Shown here: piece after piece, positions 7,574 to 16,665 of the stretch
Layout: each line of letters starts with the position of its first letter
How positions within the stretch are numbered: the first letter of the stretch is position 1
Assembly: GCF_034471385.1 (NCBI RefSeq)
Contig: NZ_JARGYU010000002.1
Coordinates: forward strand, 272,045-336,044
Source: Lyticum sinuosum
Lineage (GTDB): Bacteria; Pseudomonadota; Alphaproteobacteria; Rickettsiales; Midichloriaceae
DNA length: 64,000 nt
Direction of reading: 5' to 3'
Translations under genes and position numbers: made by a program
Notes under the pieces: model-generated
What the model was told of the DNA's origin: nothing
What the model saw: only the letters and a program-made list of their open reading frames with translations
The model's database searches: none

Positions 7574-9142
7574 ATGAATACCAATACTGTGAACAACAAT
7601 TATCCTATTCGTGTAGGTATCAATGGATTTGGTAGAATTGGAAAATGTTTAATGCGTGCAATTTATTCTCCAAATTCTAGATGGAAAAATATTATACAAG
7701 TTGTTCAAATAAATAGTAGAAATATAACTGCTGAAGATGCTGCATATGCATACAAATATGATACTGTGCATCGCATTGCAGCTAATGAAAAAATCCACTA
7801 TATAAGCGATAATACCAATGAATTGCTCGTTATAGACGATCATAAAATATTTATAACAAGTGAGGAAGATATATCTAAAATAAATTGGACATTAAATAAT
7901 GTTGATATTGTATTAGAATGCACTGGTAAATTTAATACGGCTGAATATGCAAAGATGCATTTTAATCATAAAAAAAACACAAATCCAGTTATCAATACAA
8001 TAAATAATAAACCATATTTCGGCGTTATAGGAGTTATTGTATCAGCTCCATGTGATGGAGCAGATGCAACTATTATTTGTGGTGTAAATGATAATATAAT
8101 TGAAAATTTACATATAAATACATATCAAAAACATACAAATGTAGATATAAATACAGATAAAAAACATACAAATGTAGATATAAATACAGATAAAAAACAT
8201 ACAAATGCAGATATAAATACATATCAAAAACATACAAATGTAGATATAAATACACATGAAAAACATATAAATGTAGATATAAATACATATCAAAAACATA
8301 CAAATGCAGATATAAATACACATGAAAAACATATAAATGCAGATATAAATACATATCAAAAACATACAAATGCAGATATAAATACACATGAAAAACATAC
8401 AAATGTAGATATAAATACACATGAAAAACATACAAATGTAGATATAAATACATATCAAAAACATATAAATGCAGATATAAATACAGATAATAATTTTGAT
8501 ACTATCTCTTCTAAAAAATCCGTAAATTTATTATATAATAAATTAGATAATCAATCTGAGATAGTAATATCAGCAGGATCATGTACAACAAACTGTCTTC
8601 TTCCAATAATTTCAGTTATTAAAAATAGTTACGGTATCAAAAATGGATTTATGACAACAATTCATTCCTATACTAATGATCAATCTCTAGTTGATAAAAA
8701 ACATTTAGATAAACGTAGAGGAAGAGCTGGTGCATGTTCTATTATTCCAACTACCACAGGTGTTAATAAAATAATAAAATATATTTTTCCAGAAATGGAA
8801 GGAAAAATATTTGGATCATCATTACGTGTTCCAACAAATAATATATCTTTAGTGGATTTTGTTTTTACTCCAGATAAAAAAATAAAAAATATTAATGATC
8901 TTAATAATTTATTTATAAAATATAGTGAGCAGTATCCAGAGATTATGGGTATAAATCAAGATCAAACAGTTTCTAGTGATTTTATTGGCGATAACAGAAG
9001 CTGTATAATAGATCTGACGCAGAATTGTTTAATAGATGATGGAAATTTATGTCGTGTTGTAGGATGGTATGATAATGAATATGCATTTGCTCAAAGAATG
9101 ATTGATATTTGTATAAAAATAATTTATATTTACTTAAATTAA
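7574..9142 (+). CDS. gap: Glyceraldehyde-3-phosphate dehydrogenase with large repeat insertion
   Basis: Phosphorylating GAPDH, interconverting glyceraldehyde 3-phosphate and 1,3-bisphosphoglycerate. The Rossmann motif INGFGRIGK lies at the N-terminus, DIVLECTGKF follows, and the catalytic segment SAGSCTTNC has its nucleophile at C337. IHSYTNDQ, IIPTTTG, RVPTNNISLVD and VVGWYDNEYAF complete the family. Residues 184-304 are eleven tandem copies of an 11-residue unit (consensus KHTNVDINT plus a variable dipeptide such as YQ, DK or HE), inserted between the strand ending GVND and the catalytic loop; total 522 residues against about 335. The residue after the second strand reads INSRN rather than the IND typical of NAD-specific enzymes, so NADP use is possible. 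The frame stays open through every repeat. Confidence 0.92.
   Translation: MNTNTVNNNYPIRVGINGFGRIGKCLMRAIYSPNSRWKNIIQVVQINSRNITAEDAAYAYKYDTVHRIAANEKIHYISDNTNELLVIDDHKIFITSEEDISKINWTLNNVDIVLECTGKFNTAEYAKMHFNHKKNTNPVINTINNKPYFGVIGVIVSAPCDGADATIICGVNDNIIENLHINTYQKHTNVDINTDKKHTNVDINTDKKHTNADINTYQKHTNVDINTHEKHINVDINTYQKHTNADINTHEKHINADINTYQKHTNADINTHEKHTNVDINTHEKHTNVDINTYQKHINADINTDNNFDTISSKKSVNLLYNKLDNQSEIVISAGSCTTNCLLPIISVIKNSYGIKNGFMTTIHSYTNDQSLVDKKHLDKRRGRAGACSIIPTTTGVNKIIKYIFPEMEGKIFGSSLRVPTNNISLVDFVFTPDKKIKNINDLNNLFIKYSEQYPEIMGINQDQTVSSDFIGDNRSCIIDLTQNCLIDDGNLCRVVGWYDNEYAFAQRMIDICIKIIYIYLN
8123..8485 (+). repeat. 33-bp coding tandem repeat, 11 copies, inside gap
   Basis: Eleven head-to-tail 33-bp units encode 11-residue repeats within GAPDH. 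Copies differ mainly at the first two codons (tat caa, gat aaa, cat gaa), at Thr/Ile (aca/ata) and at Val/Ala (gta/gca). A partial unit (HINT) precedes the array at 8111 and a diverged fragment follows. The antisense strand is also open through the array, which is a by-product of the repeat. Confidence 0.97.
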
Positions 9143-9324
9143 AAAATAGTATAGTATAATTTAATTATAGATTAAAATTTATATAAAAAAAATAACTAAG
9201 AAAAATAACTCTAAAAAATTTAATAGATTGAAAAAAGTTCTTGATAATATTGTTAAAATCAGATACATCATATTAATGAGTTATTTTATTAATTGCAAAA
9301 ACAAGTTAAAAAAATTTTTTAAAT

Positions 9325-9636
9325 ATGCAAAATATAATTGAGTTTTTTCATGTCTTTCCACTCTTTGTAATAGTTGCTTTGTATTTTCTAAAGTCAAAAT
9401 ATGCAATGTATTTTTCTTTTTTAAGAACAGCTAATAAAAGTTTAAATGCAAAAAAATTTAACATTGTTATAATTCAATTAATAATTTCTTCAATTGGAGT
9501 TGCATTTGGCGCTAATGCTCATCATTTTTCTCATTCTTATATTATTGATCCATGTCTAATATATTCTGCTATAATGTTGTTCTCAGCTATTAGTGTTAAA
9601 AATGCTCCTGTAACTACAATTAGAATTAAAAAATAA
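9325..9636 (+). CDS. Small membrane protein of unknown function
   Basis: I do not recognise this 103-residue protein. It has about three hydrophobic segments: residues 10-22 (FPLFVIVALYFLK), about 46-65 (IVIIQLIISSIGVAFGANAH) and about 75-90 (DPCLIYSAIMLFSAIS). A Lys/Arg-rich segment after the first one (RTANKSLNAKKF) and a basic C-terminus suggest cytoplasmic loops. A His-rich stretch (AHHFSHSY) lies between segments two and three. It stands alone between gap and the thioredoxin-like gene, with spacers of 182 and 272 bases. Confidence 0.5.
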   Translation: MQNIIEFFHVFPLFVIVALYFLKSKYAMYFSFLRTANKSLNAKKFNIVIIQLIISSIGVAFGANAHHFSHSYIIDPCLIYSAIMLFSAISVKNAPVTTIRIKK

Positions 9637-9908
9637 TAAATAGCAAATACCAGTATTTTCAATCAATTTTCCCTTTTATTTTATTAATACTTTATATCAA
9701 TAATAGATTTTCTCATACTTGCATTTAGTGCAATACTTTTATTCATAGTTTATATGATGCATTTTCAATAATGGTATATGAAAATGTATTACGTTTAGTT
9801 AAAATATTTATTTATTCGTTTATTCTTTTATAAATTTAATAAATATAATAATTAAACTCATACTATAATATAATAATTTAATATTTATTAATTATAAAAA
9901 AAACAAAT

Positions 9909-10463
9909 ATGCCTCCTCTTTCTAGTTTACCTGCAGAAATTGGCTTTTATGCAGAAGATTTTCGCCTTCTTAGTATAAACAATACTTATTTTTCTCTTGA
10001 TGATATTAGAGGATCTAACGGTTTTGTTATAGCATTTATTTGTAATCATTGCCCTTATGTTAAAGCAATAGCAAAAAGAATATCATCTGAAGCAGAAGCA
10101 TTAGCACGAATTAATATTGGATTTGTTGCTATTAATTCGAATGATTATGAATCTTATCCTGAAGATTCATTTGATAATATGAAAATTTTTGCTAAAGATA
10201 ATAATTTTTCATTTCCATACCTTATAGATAGTACACAATCTATTGCTGAAGTGTATCAAGCTGTTTGTACCCCAGATTTTTTTGGATTTAATAGTAAAGG
10301 TTTGTTGATGTATAGAGGTAGACTTGATGATGGTGGGAAAAATGGGGAAGTAAAAAAGAGAGATCTATACGAAGCTATGAAAATGGTTTCTAATAATAAC
10401 ATCGTAAATTTTGATATATATCCTAGTATTGGTTGCTCCATAAAATGGAAGAAAAATTCTTAA
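9909..10463 (+). CDS. Thioredoxin-like AhpC/TSA family protein
   Basis: A 184-residue thioredoxin-fold protein of the AhpC/TSA-like group common in alphaproteobacteria. The redox motif is FICNHCPYVKAI, a CxxC (C-N-H-C) at the usual place after the first strand; TPDFFGF carries the cis-proline equivalent, and the C-terminal PSIGCSIKWK is a hallmark of this subgroup. There is no signal peptide, so it is predicted cytoplasmic; the partner is unknown. The last few codons and the downstream sequence are duplicated about 350 bases further on (10792-10877). Confidence 0.82.
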   Translation: MPPLSSLPAEIGFYAEDFRLLSINNTYFSLDDIRGSNGFVIAFICNHCPYVKAIAKRISSEAEALARINIGFVAINSNDYESYPEDSFDNMKIFAKDNNFSFPYLIDSTQSIAEVYQAVCTPDFFGFNSKGLLMYRGRLDDGGKNGEVKKRDLYEAMKMVSNNNIVNFDIYPSIGCSIKWKKNS

Positions 10464-10877
10464 TATATATTGAATCTTATTGAATCTTATTAAGTATTTT
10501 AAATAAGTTTACGATTTTTTTAGTTTTCTTTTAATTTGTGTAAATAATGTATTTATATATTGATTTTATCCAAAAATAGAAATAAAGAAATAAAAAAACA
10601 TCAAAAGTTTTTAGTTTTCTTTTAATTTGTGTAAGTAATATAACTAATATAATTTTATATTGGTTTTATCCAAAAATAGAAATAAAAAAATATCAAAAAT
10701 TTTTAGTTTTCTTTTAATTTGTGTAAATAATATAACTAATATAATATATATTAATTTTCGTGCTTTGTAATACATTATATTGATATATTGCAAAATGGAA
10801 GAAAAATTCTTAATATATATTGAATCTTATTAAGTATTTTAAATAAGTTTACGATTTTTTTAGTTTTCTTTTAATTT
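10442..10877 (+). repeat. Duplicated 3' end of the thioredoxin-like gene plus ~93-bp tandem repeat
   Basis: Bases 10442-10537 (end of the gene and its 3' flank) recur at 10792-10877. The first copy holds an extra 10-bp unit (tgaatcttat twice), explaining 96 against 86 bases. Between them, a unit of about 93 bp repeats, with starts near 10515, 10608 and 10700, each opening ttttagttttcttttaattt and containing tttatccaaaaatagaaat. No gene is present in the 701-base spacer 10464-11164. Confidence 0.9.
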
Positions 10878-11164
10878 ATTGTAAATAATATAATATTTAA
10901 GTTATTTTATATCAAAGAATAGATTTTATCAGAATTTTATCATATTTATACTGAATATAATATGAATATAATATTTTTGTTCATAATATATTACAAATTA
11001 AGAAAAAAGTCTTTGATATTTTGATTTTATCGGGGAATAAAGAGATATTGAAAAGTTTTTCTGAGTTTTTTGAATTTTTCCTGTTTTCTTTTTTTTCAGT
11101 GATACAAATTAATATAATATATAACCAATATATAATATTTTATATTTTTTACTTAAAATTTGTA

Positions 11165-11797
11165 TTATATGTTAAGTATTGATAAAATATCAGTATGAAC
11201 TTCTTCTTTTGTTTTATTTCCATCAACAATTTTTATTCTTTCCGCAGATTTACTAGCGATTTCTAAAAATCCATTTCTTATTTTTTGATGAAAATCAAAA
11301 TTTTTATTATCATAAAACGTATTGTGATTTTCACTGCCTTTTATACGTTTCATCATATTATCAACATCAATATCAAGTAAAATCGTTATATTTGGTTTTA
11401 ATCCTTCAGTTGTCCATTCAATTAATTTATTTATTATTTTTTCATCTAGTCCTTTGACAATACCTTGATATACTATAAAAGAATCAATATATCTATCAGA
11501 TATAACATAATCTTCATTTTTAAGATGTTGTTTTATTTTTTTTATATGATCACGACGCGCTGCAGCAATAATTAAACTTTCTGTTAGAGGATCAGAGATT
11601 TCTTGTGATAGAATGAGATTTCTAATTGAATTTGCTAAATTAGTACCTCCTGGTTCTTTGGTCGATATTACATTAATTTTTTGTTTTTGAAGGTAATTTT
11701 TTAACATCAGAACTTGTGTTGATTTTCCACTAGCTTCTCCACCTTCAAAAGATATAAATTGTGATTTTTGCTCAATTTTTTTACTATTATTGATCAT
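11165..11797 (-). CDS. tmk: Thymidylate kinase
   Basis: Phosphorylates dTMP to dTDP for dTTP synthesis. The P-loop is FEGGEASGKST (17-27); KEPGGT follows as the dTMP-binding DR-motif region, then ISDRYIDSFIVYQG carries the DRY/x-S catalytic signature, and TILLDIDVDNMMKRI follows. The 210-residue length is typical. A dCMP deaminase gene in the same window serves the same pathway. It lies 112 bases downstream of rnj on the same strand. Confidence 0.94.
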   Translation of the reverse strand: MINNSKKIEQKSQFISFEGGEASGKSTQVLMLKNYLQKQKINVISTKEPGGTNLANSIRNLILSQEISDPLTESLIIAAARRDHIKKIKQHLKNEDYVISDRYIDSFIVYQGIVKGLDEKIINKLIEWTTEGLKPNITILLDIDVDNMMKRIKGSENHNTFYDNKNFDFHQKIRNGFLEIASKSAERIKIVDGNKTKEEVHTDILSILNI

Positions 11798-11909
11798 TCT
11801 TATATATTTTTCTATATTATTAATTATATATTTTATATTTTTATATATTTAATTTATATTATTTATATTATAGTTATTTTTTATTTAATTGAGCAAAATA
11901 AATGATAAA

Positions 11910-13682
11910 TTAAGATATATTTTCTATATGTACAAAAACTCTAGGAGATTTTCCTCTTTTCATACTACAAATTTTTTGTACATTTCTATTAATTTTTTTA
12001 GGAAGAATTTTAACATCAATTCTTTTGAGTTCTGATATTGTATTTTTTATTTCCTCAACAATTTCATCTATGATATTATTATCAGAATCGTCATTTCTAT
12101 CAAATAGTCCCATTGATATAACTTTAGGTCTTCTAATAAGTCTGTGAGATTTGTTTATAATAAGAACAATAACAACAGCACCATTATCTCGAATTTCTTG
12201 CCTCTCTTTAAATATTATACTATTATCATTTATTATATCATTACCATCAATTGCAAGATATCCTGAATCAACATAAGCAATAACTTTAGGATCTTCAATA
12301 CTCAGATTTACAACTTTTCCATTACTTACCTCAATTGCTTTTTCAATTCCACATTCTATAGCAAATTTACAATGCTCATGAATCATTGTTGGTTCACCAT
12401 GTACTGGAATTGATATTTTTGGACGCAAAAGATCGTACATTCTTCTTACCTCTTCACGTGCCGGATGTCCAGATACATGAACAAAATGATCTCTTTCTGT
12501 AAGAGTTTCAATACCTTCTTTACAAAAATGATTCAATAAATTTGATATTCTTTTTTCATTTCCTGGAATAATTTTAGATGAAAAAACAATTGCATCGCCT
12601 TTTTTTAAATTAATATCTTGGTGTTGATTACGTGCTATCTTACTAACTGCTGCAAGATTTTCTCCCTGACATCCAGTACATATTACTAATATTTCATTAC
12701 GTTTATAGTTTTTTATTTCATATGAAGGTAAAAATAAATCAAGATCTAATAAATATCCAGATGATCTTGCAGCATTATAGACACGCCATAAAGCTCTACC
12801 AGCTAAAAAAACTTTTCTATTGTTTCTTTTAGCAGCTATTCCTATAGTATGGAGTCTTGCGATATTGGAAGCAAATGTACTTACAATAACTATACCATTT
12901 TTTATTTTAGATACTATATCTCCAATACTATTAATAAGTTCTCCTTCTGATTTTGATGATCCTTCTGTAAAAATATTAGTTGAATCACAAACTACAGCTA
13001 AAATACCTTCTTCACCTAATTTACGTATATAATTTTCATCTGTTATATCTCCTATTATAGGCTGAGGATCAAATTTCCAATCACCTGTATGAAAAATATT
13101 ACCTTTTGGTGTTCTTATCATTAATCCATTCATTTCTGGAATAGAATGCGTAATATTAATCATTTCTATAGAAAATGGCTTTAGTTCTATTTTTCCTTTC
13201 ATAGGAACTTCTATAATGTTTATGTCAATTCCATCTTCATATTCTGAAAGTTTTGCTCTTAAAACTTCCGCAGTAAACTTAGTTGTATATACTGGACATC
13301 TTAAATAATGCCATAAATATTGTACACCACCAAGATGATCTTCATGAGCATGAGTTAATACCATTCCTATAATATTATCTTTATGTTCTTCTATAAAATC
13401 TATTTTAGGTAATATAACGTCAACTCCAGGTAGATCTTGCTCAGAAAATCCTATGCCAAGATCTACTATCAACCATTTACCTTGGTAATGGTATAAGTTA
13501 AAATTGAGTCCAATTTCATTAGCTCCTCCTAGAGGAATAAATAATAAATCATTATAGTGCTGTTCTAGATTAAGAATTGGTATATTATTTTCGTGATACG
13601 TTTGTTTTTTTTTGATATGATCATTTTTAGCGGAGGAAAAATTTAAAGATTTTGAATTACCAGAATTTTTACCATCTTTCAT
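11910..13682 (-). CDS. rnj: Ribonuclease J
   Basis: Metallo-beta-lactamase/beta-CASP ribonuclease with 5'-3' exo- and endonuclease activity, central to RNA decay where present. The zinc motif VLTHAHEDHLGG places HAHEDH at 111-116; other metal ligands lie in ITHS and HTGDWKFD. Beta-CASP motifs include VVCDSTN, CTGCQGE and HVSGHPAREEVRRMYDLLRP, followed by IPVHGEP. The C-terminal domain is present. At 590 residues it is slightly longer than usual, with an N-terminal leader of about 40 Asn/Lys-rich residues. Confidence 0.94.
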   Translation of the reverse strand: MKDGKNSGNSKSLNFSSAKNDHIKKKQTYHENNIPILNLEQHYNDLLFIPLGGANEIGLNFNLYHYQGKWLIVDLGIGFSEQDLPGVDVILPKIDFIEEHKDNIIGMVLTHAHEDHLGGVQYLWHYLRCPVYTTKFTAEVLRAKLSEYEDGIDINIIEVPMKGKIELKPFSIEMINITHSIPEMNGLMIRTPKGNIFHTGDWKFDPQPIIGDITDENYIRKLGEEGILAVVCDSTNIFTEGSSKSEGELINSIGDIVSKIKNGIVIVSTFASNIARLHTIGIAAKRNNRKVFLAGRALWRVYNAARSSGYLLDLDLFLPSYEIKNYKRNEILVICTGCQGENLAAVSKIARNQHQDINLKKGDAIVFSSKIIPGNEKRISNLLNHFCKEGIETLTERDHFVHVSGHPAREEVRRMYDLLRPKISIPVHGEPTMIHEHCKFAIECGIEKAIEVSNGKVVNLSIEDPKVIAYVDSGYLAIDGNDIINDNSIIFKERQEIRDNGAVVIVLIINKSHRLIRRPKVISMGLFDRNDDSDNNIIDEIVEEIKNTISELKRIDVKILPKKINRNVQKICSMKRGKSPRVFVHIENIS

Positions 13683-14356
13683 TTTAATTTTTTAATTATA
13701 AATTTATAGTTGATGTAATTTTTTTTCATAGAGATAAAACTAATGAATCTATTTTAACAAATGAGTTTTTAAAAAAAAAATTTTTATTCAAAAAATATTA
13801 CTAAAAATTTAGCTATTCTATTAAATAGCTGTTCTATCAATTATCTTGTAAAGAATAAGTAAGTATTTATGAAAATAAAACTCATTTAGTTTATAAAAAT
13901 TTAGCTCATTATAATTCATAATTAATTGTTTTTAGAAAATTCTTATATAAAAATATTATAATATTATATTGCATTGCAATTAATAACAGTATTAATTTAG
14001 TATTTAAGTATAATTTTTTATAAAAATTATAAATTAATTTATTAATAAAATTAAATTTTACAATCTTATATTATAATGCCAATTTTTATATATATCATGA
14101 TATTATAATAAAGTTCACTAATTTAACATATATTGAAATTGATTATATTTAATACGTTTTTGTTAATAATTTTCGCTAATGAATAACAATCTAAATGATT
14201 ATTAAATTGACTAATAATCTTAAATTGTGACTCAATTTTACCTAGTTTTACCTATATTTTCATATGATATTATTATCATTATTCGATAATGTATACAACT
14301 ATTTTATAAAAAAATGATTGAATAATATTTATAATTTTAATTATAGAATAATTCTA
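13683..14356 (+). other. Intergenic region between dsbB and rnj
   Basis: A 674-base spacer of very AT-rich sequence with no supportable reading frame, tRNA or hairpin terminator. There are only short irregular repeats of taaaaatttagct-like text near 13800-13920. It may be decayed coding sequence, but nothing in it can be assigned. Confidence 0.4.
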
Positions 14357-14971
14357 TTATATATATTTATTTTTTCTGAAAATTATAATCCAAATTATTA
14401 AAAATACTAAACTATATATTATATTTAGTATAGTCATTGGTATCCCAATTATCTTACTTGGTATATCACACATTGCATATTCCGCTGATTCTAGTAATAA
14501 TTGAAATTCTTGAATAGAATTTGCTTTATTTAAATTATTTGTACAAGTTGAAATAAATTTCCACCATTTTTGCTCTACACCAAAATGAAAAAATGATAAA
14601 AGTAATTCTATTAATGCTATTAGAAATATAATAATAAAATATACATTTTTTACAAAATTACTATCTATATTTTTATTTTTTTTTAAGTTTTTATCATTAT
14701 CATCATTATTATCATAATTATTGATATAATGCATAAAATAGCGAAATTTATCAGAAAAATATATAACAAAAAATGTATTGATAATTAATCCTGTAACATA
14801 AATATATCTCTGATAAAGACATAATTTACATGGATAAAGCTTAAGTAAATATTCTGCTATATAAGAAAATAAAACAGCACAACAAAGCCAAATCATTGCA
14901 AAAAATAGCGAATATGCTTGATTAAATAAGGATTTAAGCGTTATAAATATTTTATTCGTCATATAATACAA
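14357..14971 (-). CDS. dsbB: DsbB-family disulfide bond formation protein
   Basis: Inner-membrane quinone-dependent oxidase that reoxidises DsbA-like thiol oxidases in the periplasm. The N-terminal membrane segments flank YPCKLCLYQRYIY, where C48 and C51 form the quinone-proximal CxxC. A second periplasmic loop holds cysteines in FISTCTNN and EYAMCDIPSKI, the pair that exchanges with DsbA. The length of 204 residues with four membrane segments fits the family; an Asn/Asp/Lys-rich cytoplasmic insertion separates segments two and three. No dsbA is visible in the window. Confidence 0.85.
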   Translation of the reverse strand: MYYMTNKIFITLKSLFNQAYSLFFAMIWLCCAVLFSYIAEYLLKLYPCKLCLYQRYIYVTGLIINTFFVIYFSDKFRYFMHYINNYDNNDDNDKNLKKNKNIDSNFVKNVYFIIIFLIALIELLLSFFHFGVEQKWWKFISTCTNNLNKANSIQEFQLLLESAEYAMCDIPSKIIGIPMTILNIIYSLVFLIIWIIIFRKNKYI

Positions 14972-15081
14972 AATAATAATTTATAATTTTATAAATAGAA
15001 ATCTACAATTAAATCATGAATTATTTTTTAGAAGATTTTATTAGCAGAAGTTAATAAGATTAGATTGATTATTTAATCTTG

Positions 15082-15161
15082 TGCCTCTAGCCGGATTCGA
15101 ACCGGCACATCATTGATAACAGATTTTGAGTCTGTCGTGTCTACCATTTCACCATAGAGGC
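15082..15161 (-). tRNA. tRNA-Leu (anticodon CAA)
   Basis: On the minus strand the acceptor GCCTCTA pairs with TAGAGGC. The anticodon arm ACAGA-CTCAAAA-TCTGT gives CAA. A class II variable arm and a GCCGGTTCGAATCCGGC T arm are present. The sequence after the discriminator A is CAA, so CCA is not encoded here, unlike in the other four tRNAs of the window. Confidence 0.95.
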
Positions 15162-15163
15162 AT

Positions 15164-15217
15164 TGTGGAGCTAAGCAAATGAAATGAACATTTTGAATAG
15201 TATTCAAATGCTCCACA
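15164..15217. repeat. Inverted repeat (stem-loop) upstream of tRNA-Leu
   Basis: The arms tgtggagc (15164-15171) and gctccaca (15210-15217) are perfect complements. Inside them, cattttgaata and tattcaaatg form a second, imperfect hairpin. The element sits 2 bases upstream of the tRNA-Leu 5' end and is G+C-rich by local standards. It may be a processing signal, a terminator for something upstream on the minus strand, or a mobile-element scar. Confidence 0.7.
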
Positions 15218-15382
15218 GCGCTATAACCCCGTTCTTTTAACGTTAATAAAAAAATATTAATAAGTAAAGATAAAAATTTTTAATCTTATATATTAAAAAT
15301 AAAATATATTTTTAATTTTTTGATAAATCTTAATAAATATATATGCTTTTTATAATTGTATTATTATTACATAATAAACTAT

Positions 15383-15742
15383 TCATGTTTTCTTTTCAAT
15401 TACAACAAATGCTAGAGCAAATTCATCTTCATCAGCTATAGTAAGATGTGCATATTTATCCTGAATAAATTTTGTATTTTCAGAAAAATATGGTTTACCA
15501 TTTTTATTAAGAATTTCTATATCTTGCCAACCTATCATTTTACCTATCCCATATCCTAAAGCTTTAGCATATGCTTCTTTGGCAGCAAATCTTTTAGCTA
15601 TAAAATGAGATAAAGAGCGATGATCTATTTCTTCTATTTCCTGATTAGTACAAATTCTTTGTAGCATTCTTTGACCATATCTAGCATATATTATTTTAAC
15701 TCTTTTTACTTTTATTATATCAGTTCCTATTCCAATTATCAT
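15383..15742 (-). CDS. acpS: Holo-[acyl-carrier-protein] synthase
   Basis: Transfers 4'-phosphopantetheine from CoA to the serine of acyl carrier protein. The family opening MIIGIGTDII (Mg ligand D8) and the second motif FAAKEAYAKALGYG (catalytic Glu and Lys) are both clear; the C-terminal segment HLTIADEDEFALAFVVIE matches. The length of 119 residues is typical. The substrate gene acpP lies about 700 bases away on the same strand, with tatA between them on the opposite strand. Confidence 0.95.
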   Translation of the reverse strand: MIIGIGTDIIKVKRVKIIYARYGQRMLQRICTNQEIEEIDHRSLSHFIAKRFAAKEAYAKALGYGIGKMIGWQDIEILNKNGKPYFSENTKFIQDKYAHLTIADEDEFALAFVVIEKKT

Positions 15743-16046
15743 AATTTTTTTATATATTTTATATGAAATGTATAGAAATAAATATTTAATTTACAATAAA
15801 ATAAATAACTTTGTTATAGTTTAAATATTAATTATACAATTTGATATAGATTATGATATAAAATTATTTTACAAAATAAAACTATAATTTGCATTATTAT
15901 TAATTATATAGATTTTTATATGAAAATATAAAATTATATATTTGCTATTAACTCAAATAAAGCATAATAAAATAATTAGACAAAATAAATAATATATAAT
16001 AAATACTAAAATATATTGTAAGAATTATTAATTAATAATTTTCAAA
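15743..16046 (+). other. Intergenic region between acpS and tatA
   Basis: A 304-base, extremely AT-rich divergent spacer. No RNA gene or reading frame can be supported; promoters for both divergent genes must lie here, but no consensus element stands out. Confidence 0.4.
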
Positions 16047-16220
16047 ATGAATGGTAGAGTCGGTGAGATGCTTGTTATATTACTAGTTGTTTTAATTCTT
16101 TTTGGTGCAGGAAAACTACCACAGGTAATGAGGGATTTAGGAAAAGGAGTTAGAGCCTTTAGAGAGGGTATGAATGATCAATCTAACAATAACAATAATG
16201 ATACTAATAACAAAGATTAG
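16047..16220 (+). CDS. tatA: Sec-independent translocase protein TatA
   Basis: A 57-residue protein of the twin-arginine translocase that forms the export pore for folded proteins. After a short N-terminus (MNGRVGEM) comes one membrane helix LVILLVVLILFGAGKLP with the family FGxxKLP hinge, then an amphipathic helix (VMRDLGKGVRAFREGM) and an Asn-rich tail. It starts at ATG 16047 and ends at TAG 16218-16220. No tatB or tatC is in the window. Being shorter than many gene-caller thresholds, it could easily be missed. Confidence 0.92.
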   Translation: MNGRVGEMLVILLVVLILFGAGKLPQVMRDLGKGVRAFREGMNDQSNNNNNDTNNKD

Positions 16221-16431
16221 CATTATAAAATATATAAAACTTTAATTTAAAAAAAACTATTAATACTAAAAAATATATATAAATTACTAAAGAATATGTA
16301 AATAAATACAATTAGTACTAAAAGAAAATTTTCTATAAAAATATAAGTATAACACTTTAAAACCTTAAATTATTAGTATTTAACACGAAATTTTAAATAT
16401 TAATTTAAATTCTAATGATTTTCTTAAAAAA

Positions 16432-16665
16432 TTACTCCTGTTTTTCTTCTAAATATTTTATAACATCAGAGACTTTTTTCATTCCTTCTACATCTTTATC
16501 AGGAATAGTAACTCCAAATTCTTCCTCAATTTCCATAAGCATCTGTACAAAATCAAGGCTATCAGCCCTTAAATCTTCAACAAATGAAGTATCAGAAGTA
16601 ATATTATCTTTCCCTTCAAAACTTTCTTTTAAAAGGTTTATAAGTCTGTTCTCTATATCTGACAT
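16432..16665 (-). CDS. acpP: Acyl carrier protein
   Basis: Carries growing acyl chains in fatty acid synthesis on a 4'-phosphopantetheine arm. The attachment motif is RADSLDFVQ, with the modified serine at S36. The 77 residues are acidic and helical as expected, and IEEEFGVTIPDKD is the conserved helix III region. acpS, its modifying enzyme, is encoded nearby on the same strand. LipB in this window would draw octanoyl groups from it. Confidence 0.96.
   Translation of the reverse strand: MSDIENRLINLLKESFEGKDNITSDTSFVEDLRADSLDFVQMLMEIEEEFGVTIPDKDVEGMKKVSDVIKYLEEKQE

Noticed and set aside
8073..8464. Two minus-strand frames of 118-126 residues with strong periodicity (YLYLHLYVF type and CIYIYICMF type).
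   Set aside because: They are the antisense translations of the 33-bp GAPDH repeats; a 33-bp unit without stops in a frame stays open in that frame by necessity. The GAPDH sense frame has family motifs on both sides.
10464..11164. A CRISPR array in the repeat-rich spacer.
   Set aside because: The repeats have no short conserved unit separated by unique spacers; the 93-bp units are repeated as a whole and no cas gene is near.
11910..13682. Ribonuclease Z or a generic MBL hydrolase as identity.
   Set aside because: The beta-CASP blocks (CTGCQGE, SGHPAREEV, VHGEP) and length fit RNase J; RNase Z is shorter and lacks these.
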